Assembly: GCF_019091135.1 (NCBI RefSeq)
Contig: NZ_JAGXJW010000053.1
Span: 1 to 62,167 of the forward strand
Length of the DNA stretch: 62,167 nucleotides
Direction: 5' to 3'
DNA from: Cohnella sp. GbtcB17
GTDB lineage: Bacteria > Bacillota > Bacilli > Paenibacillales > Paenibacillaceae
A program made the translations under genes and the position numbers. The notes under the pieces are model-generated. The model had not been told where the DNA came from and searched no databases. It saw nothing but the letters and a program-made list of their open reading frames with translations. Below, piece after piece: positions 1 through 8,125 of this stretch (within the stretch, counting starts at the first letter, position 1; each line of letters opens with the position of its first letter).

Positions 1-81
1 CATTGCGTAATCCATGAACGATTCCCGCAACTCCACCCCGATATCCCGGTCGCGAAGAGGGGAACGCTGTTCCTCGGCCAT
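1..81 (-). CDS. gyrA: DNA gyrase subunit A, N-terminal fragment
   Basis: Only the first 27 codons are inside the window; the gene runs off the left edge. Read leftward from an ATG at 81, the protein starts MAEEQRSPLRDRD and continues through ELRESFMDYAM, which is the conserved GyrA amino terminus. A strong ribosome binding site (AAGGAGG) sits just upstream. GyrA is the breakage-reunion subunit that, with GyrB, introduces negative supercoils. It normally follows gyrB directly; here a rightward gene lies between them. The identity is secure despite the truncation. Confidence 0.93.
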   Translation of the reverse strand, partial: MAEEQRSPLRDRDIGVELRESFMDYAM

Positions 82-215
82 GCTGATCCTCCTTCAATAT
101 CCCTGCACTATTGTCAAATCGCCATGGTCACCCACGGCAGAAGCGTCATACTCTAAAAAAGGATGAATGAAAACATTATACCATATTGATGGCGCGAAAG
201 GTGGCGTGAACGCCG

Positions 216-1028
216 ATGCCGATCAGGCGGATCAGCAGTAAATGGGCGAAAACCGAAGCGCTGCTGGCATCTTCGGAGCTGCGCGGGCTCGTGCCCGACA
301 CCCGGCCGTTCGATCAGGATACCGTCCGCAGCATGCTCGAACAATATGGCATGATCTACGTGAAGCCGGTGAACGGCACCTTCGGCAAAGGCGTCATTCG
401 CCTTGGCCAATCGACGGGATCCGATGACGGCTACACGCTCCAAGCTGGCGAAAAGCAAATGTCCTTTTCAACCTTCGACGGGATGTTCGACGCGCTGCTG
501 AAGATCAAGCGGCCGCGGCCCTATTTGTCCCAACAGGGGATCGAGCTGCTGAAGCACGAAAACCGCCGGTTCGATTTTCGCGTCATGGTCCAGATGAATC
601 CGGACGGACAGTGGGAGACGACCGGCATCATCGGGAGGCTCGCCCACCCGCGCAAAATCGTCACCAACTACCACGCCGGCGGCACGCCCCTGCCGATGGA
701 GACGCTGATGAAGACGCATTTGGAAAAGGCGGAGCGCACGAGCCGCAGCTACCGACGGGAGCTCTCGAAGCTTGGCGTTGACGTCGCTTCGGCGCTTGGC
801 AAGCGATTCCCGGGACTGAAGGAGATCGGCATCGACGTCGCGGTCGACACCGCGCTTAAGCCCTGGATTCTGGAGGTCAACACGTTGCCCGATCCTTATA
901 TCTTCCTGAGGCTGCCCGACCGAAGCGTATACCGCCGCATCCGCAAGTACGCGATAGCCTATGGACGCTTCCGCCGCAGCGCACGCGCTTCCGCGAAGTC
1001 CAGACGCCGCGGCGCCGGCAAAAAATAA
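216..1028 (+). CDS. YheC/YheD-family ATP-grasp-like protein (spore coat associated family)
   Basis: 270 residues. The fold looks ATP-grasp-like: a nucleotide-binding strand and glycine loop (YVKPVNGTFGKGVIRLG, about residues 48-64), a central RRFDFRVMVQ segment (about 116-125) and a metal-binding-like terminal motif (ILEVNTLPDP, about 219-228). Bacillus YheC and YheD are longer (about 360-450 residues) and are known as endospore coat-associated proteins, so this copy lacks the usual N-terminal part. An in-frame stop at 207-209 fixes the start at or after 216; an AAAGGTGG element precedes it. It is convergent with gyrB and divergent from gyrA. The substrate is unknown. Confidence 0.72.
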   Translation: MPIRRISSKWAKTEALLASSELRGLVPDTRPFDQDTVRSMLEQYGMIYVKPVNGTFGKGVIRLGQSTGSDDGYTLQAGEKQMSFSTFDGMFDALLKIKRPRPYLSQQGIELLKHENRRFDFRVMVQMNPDGQWETTGIIGRLAHPRKIVTNYHAGGTPLPMETLMKTHLEKAERTSRSYRRELSKLGVDVASALGKRFPGLKEIGIDVAVDTALKPWILEVNTLPDPYIFLRLPDRSVYRRIRKYAIAYGRFRRSARASAKSRRRGAGKK

Positions 1029-1032
1029 ATGC

Positions 1033-1079
1033 GCTATATAAAAGCACCCGCTGAACGCATCGCTGCGCCCGGCGGGTGC
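1033..1079 (-). terminator. Rho-independent terminator of gyrB
   Basis: Arms GCACCCGC (1044-1051) and GCGGGTGC (1072-1079) pair. In the leftward direction they are followed by CTTTTATATAG. The hairpin lies in the 58-bp convergent gap and could also stop rightward transcription from the YheC/D-type gene. Confidence 0.7.
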
Positions 1080-1086
1080 CGAAGCC

Positions 1087-3012
1087 TCACACGTCCAGAT
1101 TCTTGACGTACCTGGCGTACTGGTGGATAAAATCCCGTCGCGGCTCGACGCTGTCTCCCATCAGCGTATCGAAGATCAAGTCGGCCCGGATCGCATCCTC
1201 GATCCGCACTTGAAGCATCGTACGGCTGTCCGGATCCATCGTCGTATCCCACAGCTGGTCGGCGTTCATCTCGCCGAGACCCTTGTACCGCTGCACGTTG
1301 ACCTTGGCGCCTTCGCCGAACTCGGCGATGATCTCGTTGCGCTCGGCCTCGGACTGCGCGTAGCGGACGACCTTGTTGCGCTCGATCTTGAAGAGCGGCG
1401 GCTGCGCGATGTAGACGTAGCCCTCTTCAATCAGATTGCGCATGTAGCGATAGAAGAAGGTGAGCAGCAGCGTACGAATGTGCGCGCCGTCGACGTCGGC
1501 GTCGGTCATGATGATGATCTTGTGATAACGCGCCTTGGCGATATCGAAGTCGTCGCCGATGCCCGTGCCGAGCGCCGTGATGATCGCTCGAATCTCCGCG
1601 TTGGACAGAATCTTGTCCAGCCGCGCCTTCTCGACATTCAGAATCTTGCCCCGCAGCGGCAGGATCGCCTGGAAGTGACGATCGCGGCCCTGCTTGGCCG
1701 ATCCGCCTGCGGAGTCGCCTTCGACGATGTACAGCTCGCTGATCGAGGCGTCCTTGGACGAGCAATCCGCCAGCTTGCCCGGCAGCGAGCTCACCTCGAG
1801 CGCGCCCTTGCGGCGGGTCAGCTCGCGCGCCTTGCGTGCGGCTTCGCGTGCCCGGGACGCCTGAAGGGACTTGTCCACGACCTTGCGCGCGACGGCCGGA
1901 TTTTCGCCCATGAACTCGAGCAGCTTGTCGGCGAACAACGATTCGACAATGCCTCGCGCCTCGCTGTTGCCGAGCTTGGTCTTCGTCTGGCCTTCGAACT
2001 GCGGCTCCGGAATCTTGACCGAGATGATCGCGGTCAGTCCTTCGCGGCAGTCGTCGCCGGTGAGGTTCGACTCGCTCTCCTTGACGAATCCCATCTTGCG
2101 CGCATAGTCGTTGATGATCCGGGTGAGCGCGCTCTTGAAGCCCGATTCGTGCGTGCCGCCCTCGTGGGTATTGATATTGTTGGCGAACGAATAGATGTTC
2201 TCCGTATAGCCGTCGTTGTACTGCATGGCGATCTCGACCGCGATGGCGTCCTTGGTGCCCTCGACGTAGATCGGCTGCTCGTGCAGCGCCTCCCGCGTAC
2301 GGTTCAGGTACTGGACGAACTCTTTGATGCCGCCGTCGTATTTGAACGAGTCATGCATGCCCGACCGCTCGTCGGTGAGCGTCAGGTGGATGCCTTTGTT
2401 CAGAAACGCAAGCTCTCGAATCCGTCCGACCAGCACATCGTACTCGAATACGGTCGTCTCGGTGAAAATCTCCGGATCCGGCTTGAAGCGCGTCTGCGTG
2501 CCGGTATCCTCGGTCTCGCCGATCACCTTGAGATCGTATTGCGGCGCGCCGCGGCGATACTCCTGCTGATGGATCTTGCCGTCGCGCTTGACGGTGACGC
2601 TGACCCACTCGGACAAGGCGTTCACGACTGAGATGCCGACGCCGTGCAGACCGCCGGACACCTTGTAGCCTTCGCCGCCGAACTTGCCGCCGGCGTGAAG
2701 GACGGTCATAACGACCTCGAGGGTCGACTTCTTCAGCTTGACGTTCTCGCCGTCCGGGATGCCCCGGCCGTTGACGATGACGGTCACGCTGTTGTCTTCA
2801 TGTATAATGACGTCGACGCGGGTACAATAGCCTGCGAGCGCTTCGTCGATACTGTTGTCGACGACCTCCCAGACAAGGTGATGGAGACCCTTGCCGCTGG
2901 TCGACCCGATGTACATGCCGGGACGCTTGCGGACGGCCTCCAACCCTTCGAGCACCTGTATCTGACTCTCATCGTATGTGTTCTGCTGCGAATTCACGGA
3001 CAACTCTTCCAC
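1087..3012 (-). CDS. gyrB: DNA gyrase subunit B
   Basis: 641 residues, full length for a Firmicute GyrB, collinear with Bacillus GyrB from QIQVLEGLEAVRKRPGMYIG to the terminal ARYVKNLDV. It is the ATPase subunit of gyrase. The GHKL ATPase domain has the catalytic Glu and the Mg-binding Asn (VWEVVDNSIDEALAG, about 47-61). The TOPRIM motifs ELYIVEGDSAGG and IIIMTDADVDGAH are intact. One feature is abnormal: the normally invariant Asp of the (D)NGRGIP motif, which contacts the adenine of ATP, is Val80 (VIVNGRGIP), while residue 87, usually Val, is Asp. Everything else looks functional, so this is either a base-call problem or a real and severe active-site change. Confidence 0.97.
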   Translation of the reverse strand: MEELSVNSQQNTYDESQIQVLEGLEAVRKRPGMYIGSTSGKGLHHLVWEVVDNSIDEALAGYCTRVDVIIHEDNSVTVIVNGRGIPDGENVKLKKSTLEVVMTVLHAGGKFGGEGYKVSGGLHGVGISVVNALSEWVSVTVKRDGKIHQQEYRRGAPQYDLKVIGETEDTGTQTRFKPDPEIFTETTVFEYDVLVGRIRELAFLNKGIHLTLTDERSGMHDSFKYDGGIKEFVQYLNRTREALHEQPIYVEGTKDAIAVEIAMQYNDGYTENIYSFANNINTHEGGTHESGFKSALTRIINDYARKMGFVKESESNLTGDDCREGLTAIISVKIPEPQFEGQTKTKLGNSEARGIVESLFADKLLEFMGENPAVARKVVDKSLQASRAREAARKARELTRRKGALEVSSLPGKLADCSSKDASISELYIVEGDSAGGSAKQGRDRHFQAILPLRGKILNVEKARLDKILSNAEIRAIITALGTGIGDDFDIAKARYHKIIIMTDADVDGAHIRTLLLTFFYRYMRNLIEEGYVYIAQPPLFKIERNKVVRYAQSEAERNEIIAEFGEGAKVNVQRYKGLGEMNADQLWDTTMDPDSRTMLQVRIEDAIRADLIFDTLMGDSVEPRRDFIHQYARYVKNLDV

Positions 3013-3039
3013 CGCCTTCTTAACGTTGACGCGCTGCTC

Positions 3040-3288
3040 CTACAAATCGACCAGATGATGCGCCCGCTTCTTGAGGGTAGAAGACGATATGGGCGAATAA
3101 TACACTCTCTCCTCGGTGACGACGATAGACTTGGGATCCTCCTCGCCGATCGTCTCCACGATACGGTTTTTCCGGGCCTGCGCCACGAACTGCCGCGACA
3201 GCTTCGAGGACTGCTCGATCGAGATATCGAAGATCGCGACGAGCTGCGAAGTCCGGACGATTTTCTCCCCGCCCAGATGAATGTACAT
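3040..3288 (-). CDS. remB: RemB/YaaB extracellular matrix regulator
   Basis: 82 residues starting MYIHLGGEKIVRT, with a GGAGGGG ribosome binding site upstream; longer in-frame starts would run into recF. The small protein family (DUF370-type, RemA/RemB) acts in Bacillus in the regulation of matrix and biofilm genes. Position between recF and gyrB is the canonical yaaB locus, 27 bp before gyrB and 25 bp after recF, so it is probably co-transcribed with them. The effect on matrix genes is inferred from the family. Confidence 0.88.
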   Translation of the reverse strand: MYIHLGGEKIVRTSQLVAIFDISIEQSSKLSRQFVAQARKNRIVETIGEEDPKSIVVTEERVYYSPISSSTLKKRAHHLVDL

Positions 3289-3313
3289 ATTGAGCCCCTC
3301 CACATTCCCTGCC

Positions 3314-4432
3314 TTAGGGCAGCACGGTACCGCCGCGTACATGATAGATAGCGGCATCCTTGAGCCGGCTCATATTGACGCTCTCCAGTCCCGTCGTCGT
3401 GATAAACGTCTGCACGCGGTTCTGAAACGTCTCGATGAGCTGGGTCTGCCGCTCCTGATCAAGTTCGGACAAGACGTCGTCGAGGAGAAGCAGCGGATAC
3501 TCCCCGATCTCTTCGCGCATGAGCTCCAGCTCCGCCAGCTTGAGCGACAGCGCCGCCGTCCGCTGCTGGCCCTGCGAGCCGAAGGTCTGCACGTCCCTGC
3601 CGTTAATGGCAAACGCCAAATCGTCCCGATGCGGACCGATGAGCGTCGTGCCGCGGCGGAATTCCTGTTCCTTGCCTTGTGTTAACTTTAACATAAATTG
3701 TTGCAATAAAGAAGATTGATCTTGGGGCGAGGTCCCTTCCTCCGCGGCAAGAGAGGGCTTGTAGACGACGGTCAGCGATTCCTTGCCGCCCGTGATGCCG
3801 GCGTGGATCTTCTCCGCCCAGCCTTGCAGCTTATGAATAAAGTTTTGCCTTCTCTGCATCATTTTAACACCTGAGGCAGCTAATTGTTCGTTCCACACAT
3901 CGAGCATCTCGGCGGAAGCCCTGGAGGCATCCGTGGACTTGAGGTAATTGTTGCGCTGCTGGAGAATTCGCTGATATTGCAGGGAATCGTGCAAGTAGGC
4001 CGGATGCACCTGGCCGATCTCCATATCCATGAAGCGGCGCCTGATGCCGGGAGCGCCCTTCACAATGTCGAGGTCCTCGGGGGCGAACAGCACGACGTTG
4101 ACCGTGCCGACGAAGGCGCTGAGCTTGCGCTGCTCGAGGCCGTTGATCTTCGCTTTCTTGCCCTGCGCGGAGAGCTGAAGCTCCAGCGTGACCTTGCCGA
4201 GCTTGCGCTCGATCTCGGCTTCGATGCGCGCGGACGTCGCGTTCCAGCCGATCAGCTCGCGATCCTTGGACGTGCGGTGCGACTTGGTCAATGCGAGCAC
4301 GTGGATGGTCTCCAGCAGGTTGGTCTTGCCCTGCGCGTTGGGCCCGATGATGATGTTGACGCCTGCGGCCGTCGCCAGCGACAGTTCGCCGTAGTTGCGG
4401 TAGCCATGCAGTGCGATCTTGTTCAGCTGCAT
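3314..4432 (-). CDS. recF: DNA replication and repair protein RecF
   Basis: 372 residues, the usual length. RecF is an SMC-like ATPase that loads RecA at gaps on single-stranded DNA with RecO and RecR. Walker A is visible at about residues 30-37 (GPNAQGKT), the ABC signature-like region lies near FGSQGQQRT, and Walker B is LLLLDDVLSELD close to the C terminus. It sits in the canonical operon between yaaA and remB. The N terminus MQLNKIALHGYRNY matches the family start. Confidence 0.96.
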   Translation of the reverse strand: MQLNKIALHGYRNYGELSLATAAGVNIIIGPNAQGKTNLLETIHVLALTKSHRTSKDRELIGWNATSARIEAEIERKLGKVTLELQLSAQGKKAKINGLEQRKLSAFVGTVNVVLFAPEDLDIVKGAPGIRRRFMDMEIGQVHPAYLHDSLQYQRILQQRNNYLKSTDASRASAEMLDVWNEQLAASGVKMMQRRQNFIHKLQGWAEKIHAGITGGKESLTVVYKPSLAAEEGTSPQDQSSLLQQFMLKLTQGKEQEFRRGTTLIGPHRDDLAFAINGRDVQTFGSQGQQRTAALSLKLAELELMREEIGEYPLLLLDDVLSELDQERQTQLIETFQNRVQTFITTTGLESVNMSRLKDAAIYHVRGGTVLP

Positions 4433-4496
4433 GCGGGACTTCCTCTCTGGTCTGTCCGGCGGCGGCGCGTGCGAACGACGGCCGTCCCCGCGCAGA

Positions 4497-4715
4497 CTAC
4501 GGCTTGGCGCGGACGGCGAAGCTGCCGCAGCCGGCCACTTCGATGACGTCGCCCGGACGCAGCTTGCGTCCGCGGCGGTTTTCTTTTTCTCCGTTCACAA
4601 TCACTTCGTTCTCTTGCAGGAAATGCTTCACTTCGCCGCCGGAGCCGATGCAATCGCCCAGCTTGAGCAGCTGCTGAAGCTGGATATATTCGGTCGAGAT
4701 CTCGATTTCCTTCAT
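4497..4715 (-). CDS. yaaA: S4-domain RNA-binding protein YaaA
   Basis: 72 residues, as in Bacillus YaaA. The S4-like RNA-binding motif runs from LQQLLKLGDCIGSGGEVKHF through VNGEKENRRGRKL, with the typical basic loop. The ATG at 4715 has a GAGGAGCG site upstream. It lies between dnaN and recF in the conserved replication operon. In Bacillus it has been linked to ribosome assembly; that role is family knowledge and is not visible here. Confidence 0.9.
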   Translation of the reverse strand: MKEIEISTEYIQLQQLLKLGDCIGSGGEVKHFLQENEVIVNGEKENRRGRKLRPGDVIEVAGCGSFAVRAKP

Positions 4716-4725
4716 GAGGCGCTCC

Positions 4726-5868
4726 TCAATTCGTCGTCCGGTAAGGGAGAATGAGATGCAAGCTGTTGTCGTGATCGCGCGGTTTGAAGATGATCGGGCT
4801 CATCGCGCCGTTAAAACCGATGTAAAGCTGCTCGCTCTCGATCACCTTCAGCACGTCAAGCATATATTTGGAGTTGAAGGCGATGCGCAGGGGCTCGCCG
4901 GTCAGATCCGTCACGTCCAGGTGCTCCTGTACGCGTCCAAGCTCGGAGGAGCTTGAATTGATCTCGATATTGCCGTCTTCCGTCGTCAGCAGGCGAACGA
5001 TGTTCGTCTTTTCTTCGCGCGAGAGCAGGTAGGCGCGGTCGATCGCGTCGCTGAGCGATTTTGTGTTCAGGACGAGTTCTGTTTTGAACTGGCTCGGAAT
5101 AATCTTGGAAGTGTCGGGATAAGCGCCGTCGAGCATCCGGGAAAAGAACAGCACTTCGCCGAGCTTGAACAGCACCTGATTGTCCGCTACGACGATGTCG
5201 ACGAGGGTGTTCTGGTCGGGAATGATCTTCGACAGCTCGTTCAGCGTCTTGCCCGAGATGACCACGCCGCTGAACTTCAGCGCGGGATCGGTGTCGATGT
5301 TCGTCTTGCAGGTGGCCAGCCGGTGACGGTCGGTCGCGACGAACTTGAACACGCCCTCTTGGAGACTCCAGAGCACGCCGGTCAGAATCGGGGTCGATTC
5401 GTTGGTCGTCACGGCAAATACCGTCTGGCGAATCATGGACCGCAGCAAATCTCCGGGAATCGAAAATACACGGTCTTCTTCCAATATCGGCAGAACGGGG
5501 AACTCCTCCGGATCGAGCCCGACGAGCTGAATCTCGGTTGCGCCGGAATGAATGAGCGTCTGGAAGCGTTCGCCGACTTCAAGATTGACTTCTTCATGCG
5601 GCAGCTTCTTGACGATCTCGACGAAAAACTTGGCCGGAAGCACGACGCTCCCTGGACGTTCAACCTTTACGACTGTCTTGCTGGCGGATTCAAGCGGAAT
5701 GAAGTGTTGAATGGAAATGTCGGTGTCGCTGGCGGTCAACGTGACGCCGCGGTCGCTCACATCTATTTTAATGCCGCTCAGAATCGGTATCGTACTCCGT
5801 GCGGATACCGCCTTGGATACGTTTTGAACCGCCTCGTTTAACTCCGTGCGCAATATCGTCAATTTCAA
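4726..5868 (-). CDS. dnaN: DNA polymerase III beta sliding clamp
   Basis: 380 residues if translation starts at the TTG at 5868-5866 (MKLTILRTELNEAVQ), which has a GAGGTGAT site at ideal spacing and matches the Bacillus N terminus. The open frame continues upstream to 6021, but that part covers the oriC sequence and is not protein. The clamp encircles DNA and tethers polymerase. The three-domain repeat is intact and the C terminus reads HLILPYRTTN. The gene is downstream of dnaA and separated from it by the origin unwinding region. Confidence 0.96.
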   Translation of the reverse strand: MKLTILRTELNEAVQNVSKAVSARSTIPILSGIKIDVSDRGVTLTASDTDISIQHFIPLESASKTVVKVERPGSVVLPAKFFVEIVKKLPHEEVNLEVGERFQTLIHSGATEIQLVGLDPEEFPVLPILEEDRVFSIPGDLLRSMIRQTVFAVTTNESTPILTGVLWSLQEGVFKFVATDRHRLATCKTNIDTDPALKFSGVVISGKTLNELSKIIPDQNTLVDIVVADNQVLFKLGEVLFFSRMLDGAYPDTSKIIPSQFKTELVLNTKSLSDAIDRAYLLSREEKTNIVRLLTTEDGNIEINSSSSELGRVQEHLDVTDLTGEPLRIAFNSKYMLDVLKVIESEQLYIGFNGAMSPIIFKPRDHDNSLHLILPYRTTN

Positions 5869-6068
5869 CGGGATCACCTCGTCTATTCGCCTTAATGTTA
5901 TGGTCTTAAAAAGATAGTCGTAGTAGTAGGGGCCCTGAATATGTGGATAAGCCCAAAATAGCCGAAAGCGACAACCTATCCACATGTGTATGAGTTGTGC
6001 ATAGGTTTTTTTGTTATTCACGTTTTAAATGCCGCGTTTTTGTCCACAGGTGGATATCGAGGTTGCGT
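5869..6068. other. oriC, dnaN-proximal half with basal unwinding elements
   Basis: This 200-bp gap between dnaA and dnaN carries DnaA boxes at 5942-5950 (TTATCCACA, minus strand), 5976-5984 (CTATCCACA), 5996-6004 (CTATGCACA, minus) and 6040-6048 (TTGTCCACA). Next to the perfect box is a GC patch (GGGGCCC, 5929-5935), then a triplet array read on the plus strand as TAG TCG TAG TAG TAG (5915-5929), then an AT-rich stretch (about 5899-5914). This order (box, GC cluster, DnaA-trio, AT-rich DNA) is the layout of the Bacillus subtilis unwinding site. Strand opening should start here. Confidence 0.9.
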
Positions 6069-7421
6069 TTACGTCAGGTTTTTGATCTTCTCCGTCAGGT
6101 TGCCGACGATCTTGTACAGCTCGGCGTCGACCTTCAACTGCTGCGAGATCTTCTCGTGGGCATGGATGACCGTCGTGTGGTCTCTGCCGCCGAAGTTGTC
6201 CCCGATCTTGGGGAGCGAATAATCTGTCAGCTCGCGGGACAAATACATGGCGATCTGCCTCGGGAAGGCGACGGCCTTCGTACGCTTGCGCGCCTTGAAG
6301 TCCTCGAGCTTGAGTCCGTAGAATTCGCCTACGCGCTGCTGGATATCCTGTATGGTGATGAGCCGGTTGCGTCCGTTCGGCAAAATATCCTTGAGCGCCT
6401 CGGCGGCAAGGTGTGTGGACACGTCCTGGTTCGTGAGCGACGAATAAGCGACGATGCGAATAAGGGCGCCCTCGAGCTCCCGGATGTTCGAATCGATCAT
6501 ATTCGCGATGTAGACCATCGCTTCGTTCGGAATATCCAGGTTCTCCGCCTTCGCCTTCTTGCGGAGGATCGCGATGCGCGTCTCGAGGTCCGGCGGCTGG
6601 ATGTCCGTGATCAGTCCCCACTCGAAGCGCGAGCGCAGGCGCTCCTCGAGCGTCGGGATCTCCTTGGGCGTGCGGTCGCTGGAGATGATGATCTGCTTGC
6701 TCTCTTCGTGCAGCGCGTTAAATGTGTGGAAAAACTCCTCTTGCGTCCCGTCCTTGCCGGCGAGGAACTGGATATCGTCGATCAGCAGCACGTCGATGTT
6801 GCGATACTTGTTGCGGAAGCTCTCGCCGCGGTTGTCCCGGATCGCATTGATGAATTCGTTCGTGAACTTCTCCGACGATATGTAGAGTACCTTCGAAGAC
6901 GGGTTGTGCTCCAAAATATAATGGCCGATCGCGTGCATCAAGTGGGTCTTGCCCAATCCTACGCCTCCATAAAGGAAGAGCGGATTGTACGCCTTGGCCG
7001 GCGCTTCTGCGACCGCGAGGGAAGCGGCATGGGCGAACCGGTTGCCGGCGCCGATGACGAACGTATCGAAGGTGTACTTCGGGTTGAGCATATGTCCAAC
7101 CGGTTCCTCGGGTCCCGCGTTTTTGACGACGGGTATGGCCGGGAAGGGCGCGGGCGGCTCCGGCGACCGGAATTCCTCGATTGCGAACCGAACCTCCACC
7201 GGGTGGTCCAGATAATCAGCCAACGTCGAAGAGACGAGCTTCTTGTACCTGTTCTCCAGCCATTCCGCCGCAAAGGTGGTGGGAGCGGTTACAACCACTG
7301 TCTCGTCATTAAGGAAATTCGCTTTGGTGGCTTTGAACCACGTATCGTAACTCGGCTTGCTTAATTTTGTCTGGATGACCGACAAGACCTGCTGCCAGAT
7401 CTCGTTCGTACGGCTGTCCAC
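6069..7421 (-). CDS. dnaA: Chromosomal replication initiator DnaA
   Basis: 450 residues, typical length. Domain I starts IWQQVLSVIQTKLSKPSYDTWF. The AAA+ domain has Walker A GGVGLGKTH (about residues 154-162) and Walker B VLLIDDIQFL. The C-terminal DNA-binding helix-turn-helix carries GGRDHTTVIHAHEKI, the DnaA signature. AAAGGAGTGA precedes the ATG at 7421. DnaA binds the boxes on both sides of its own gene to unwind oriC and to autoregulate. Confidence 0.98.
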   Translation of the reverse strand: MDSRTNEIWQQVLSVIQTKLSKPSYDTWFKATKANFLNDETVVVTAPTTFAAEWLENRYKKLVSSTLADYLDHPVEVRFAIEEFRSPEPPAPFPAIPVVKNAGPEEPVGHMLNPKYTFDTFVIGAGNRFAHAASLAVAEAPAKAYNPLFLYGGVGLGKTHLMHAIGHYILEHNPSSKVLYISSEKFTNEFINAIRDNRGESFRNKYRNIDVLLIDDIQFLAGKDGTQEEFFHTFNALHEESKQIIISSDRTPKEIPTLEERLRSRFEWGLITDIQPPDLETRIAILRKKAKAENLDIPNEAMVYIANMIDSNIRELEGALIRIVAYSSLTNQDVSTHLAAEALKDILPNGRNRLITIQDIQQRVGEFYGLKLEDFKARKRTKAVAFPRQIAMYLSRELTDYSLPKIGDNFGGRDHTTVIHAHEKISQQLKVDAELYKIVGNLTEKIKNLT

Positions 7422-7827
7422 ATGGAGTCACTCCTTTAACCCGTCAGGCGGACAAGAGGGAGGGCGGCGATGTCGAAGGATGTCCTTTGCAACAAGTTAT
7501 CCACACAATTCCTCTTTATTCTTTAGCGAGATGTCCATAAGAAGGGATTTTGTTCACAGATTTATGCACAGGGTGTTAATAAAAAGAGGTTTAACAGCCG
7601 TTATCCACGTCGAATGGGTGAACTTATCATAGCAGATGAGCCCGCTTAATTCAACGGAATTTGCCCTGTTATCCACAATTTCAATAACTTGTGGATGAAT
7701 TCTGTGCACAACACAAGATATTGTTGATATTCTGTGCGAAGATTCGACAAAATGAGCGAAGAGTCTTTTTTCTCTCTCTTTTTATGCACATGTGAATATC
7801 TTCCGAAACCGCCCGCTGTTGAATTCA
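7422..7827. other. oriC, dnaA-upstream half with DnaA box cluster
   Basis: The gap between dnaA and rpmH holds perfect boxes TTATCCACA at 7497-7505 and 7669-7677 (plus). Near-perfect ones are TTATCCACG at 7601-7609, TTATGCACA at 7562-7570 and 7782-7790, and TCATCCACA on the minus strand at 7690-7698. Weaker candidates are at 7550-7558 and 7703-7711. The stretch is AT-rich compared with the flanking genes and has no convincing gene. It corresponds to the incA/incB part of a Bacillus-type bipartite origin and to the dnaA autoregulatory promoter region. Confidence 0.9.
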
Positions 7828-7856
7828 TTGACTTCTGGGCGTCGTTATGGTTAAAT
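7828..7856 (+). promoter_or_regulatory. Probable sigma-A promoter of rpmH
   Basis: TTGACT (7828-7833) and TTAAAT (7851-7856) are separated by 17 bp, about 45 bp before the rpmH start. It is the only good -35/-10 pair between the box cluster and rpmH. Confidence 0.55.
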
Positions 7857-7898
7857 AAATGGACATATGAGTTCTTTTTGTAAGGGAGGTATCAAGAA

Positions 7899-8033
7899 GT
7901 GGGACCGACATTTAAGCCGAACGTGAACAAGCGGAAGAAGGTACACGGATTCCGCAGCCGGATGAGCTCGAAGAACGGACGCAAGGTTCTCGCCGCTCGT
8001 CGTCAGAAGGGCCGCAAAGTATTGTCCGCTTAA
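7899..8033 (+). CDS. rpmH: Ribosomal protein bL34
   Basis: 44 residues from a GTG at 7899, preceded by AAGGGAGG. The translation is GPTFKPNVNKRKKVHGF then RSRMSSKNGRKVLAARR, ending KGRKVLSA: a canonical L34 of the 50S subunit. The second residue is Gly rather than the usual Arg or Lys. It is the first gene rightward from oriC and forms the usual rpmH-rnpA pair, with a hairpin between the two genes. Confidence 0.95.
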   Translation: MGPTFKPNVNKRKKVHGFRSRMSSKNGRKVLAARRQKGRKVLSA

Positions 8034-8037
8034 GGAT

Positions 8038-8063
8038 AAAGACCACGTGAGGTGGTCTTTTTT
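8038..8063 (+). terminator. Terminator/attenuator between rpmH and rnpA
   Basis: Arms AAAGACCAC (8038-8046) and GTGGTCTTT (8052-8060) are followed by more T residues. It probably lowers rnpA transcription relative to rpmH, since no clear promoter is seen in the remaining 60 bp. Confidence 0.75.
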
Positions 8064-8125
8064 CATGTATATGGGAATAATTGATGAACGGACTACAGTC
8101 CATAATCCGGCGATGAGGGATAAGG

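Noticed and set aside
806..822. Noc-binding site (ATTTCCCGGGAAAT-like)
   Set aside because: Only a partial match (ATTCCCGGGACT) inside the YheC/D-type gene; it lacks the full palindrome.
1123..2631. Long open frame opposite gyrB
   Set aside because: It is an antisense shadow of high-GC coding sequence and has no ribosome binding site or family resemblance. The same applies to other long opposite-strand frames (for example 11700-12665, 29051-30391, 33082-34299, 34804-36168, 57584-58858).
5869..6021. N-terminal extension of dnaN
   Set aside because: The frame is open upstream, but it covers DnaA boxes and the trio; the TTG at 5868 has the only good ribosome binding site and matches other DnaN proteins.
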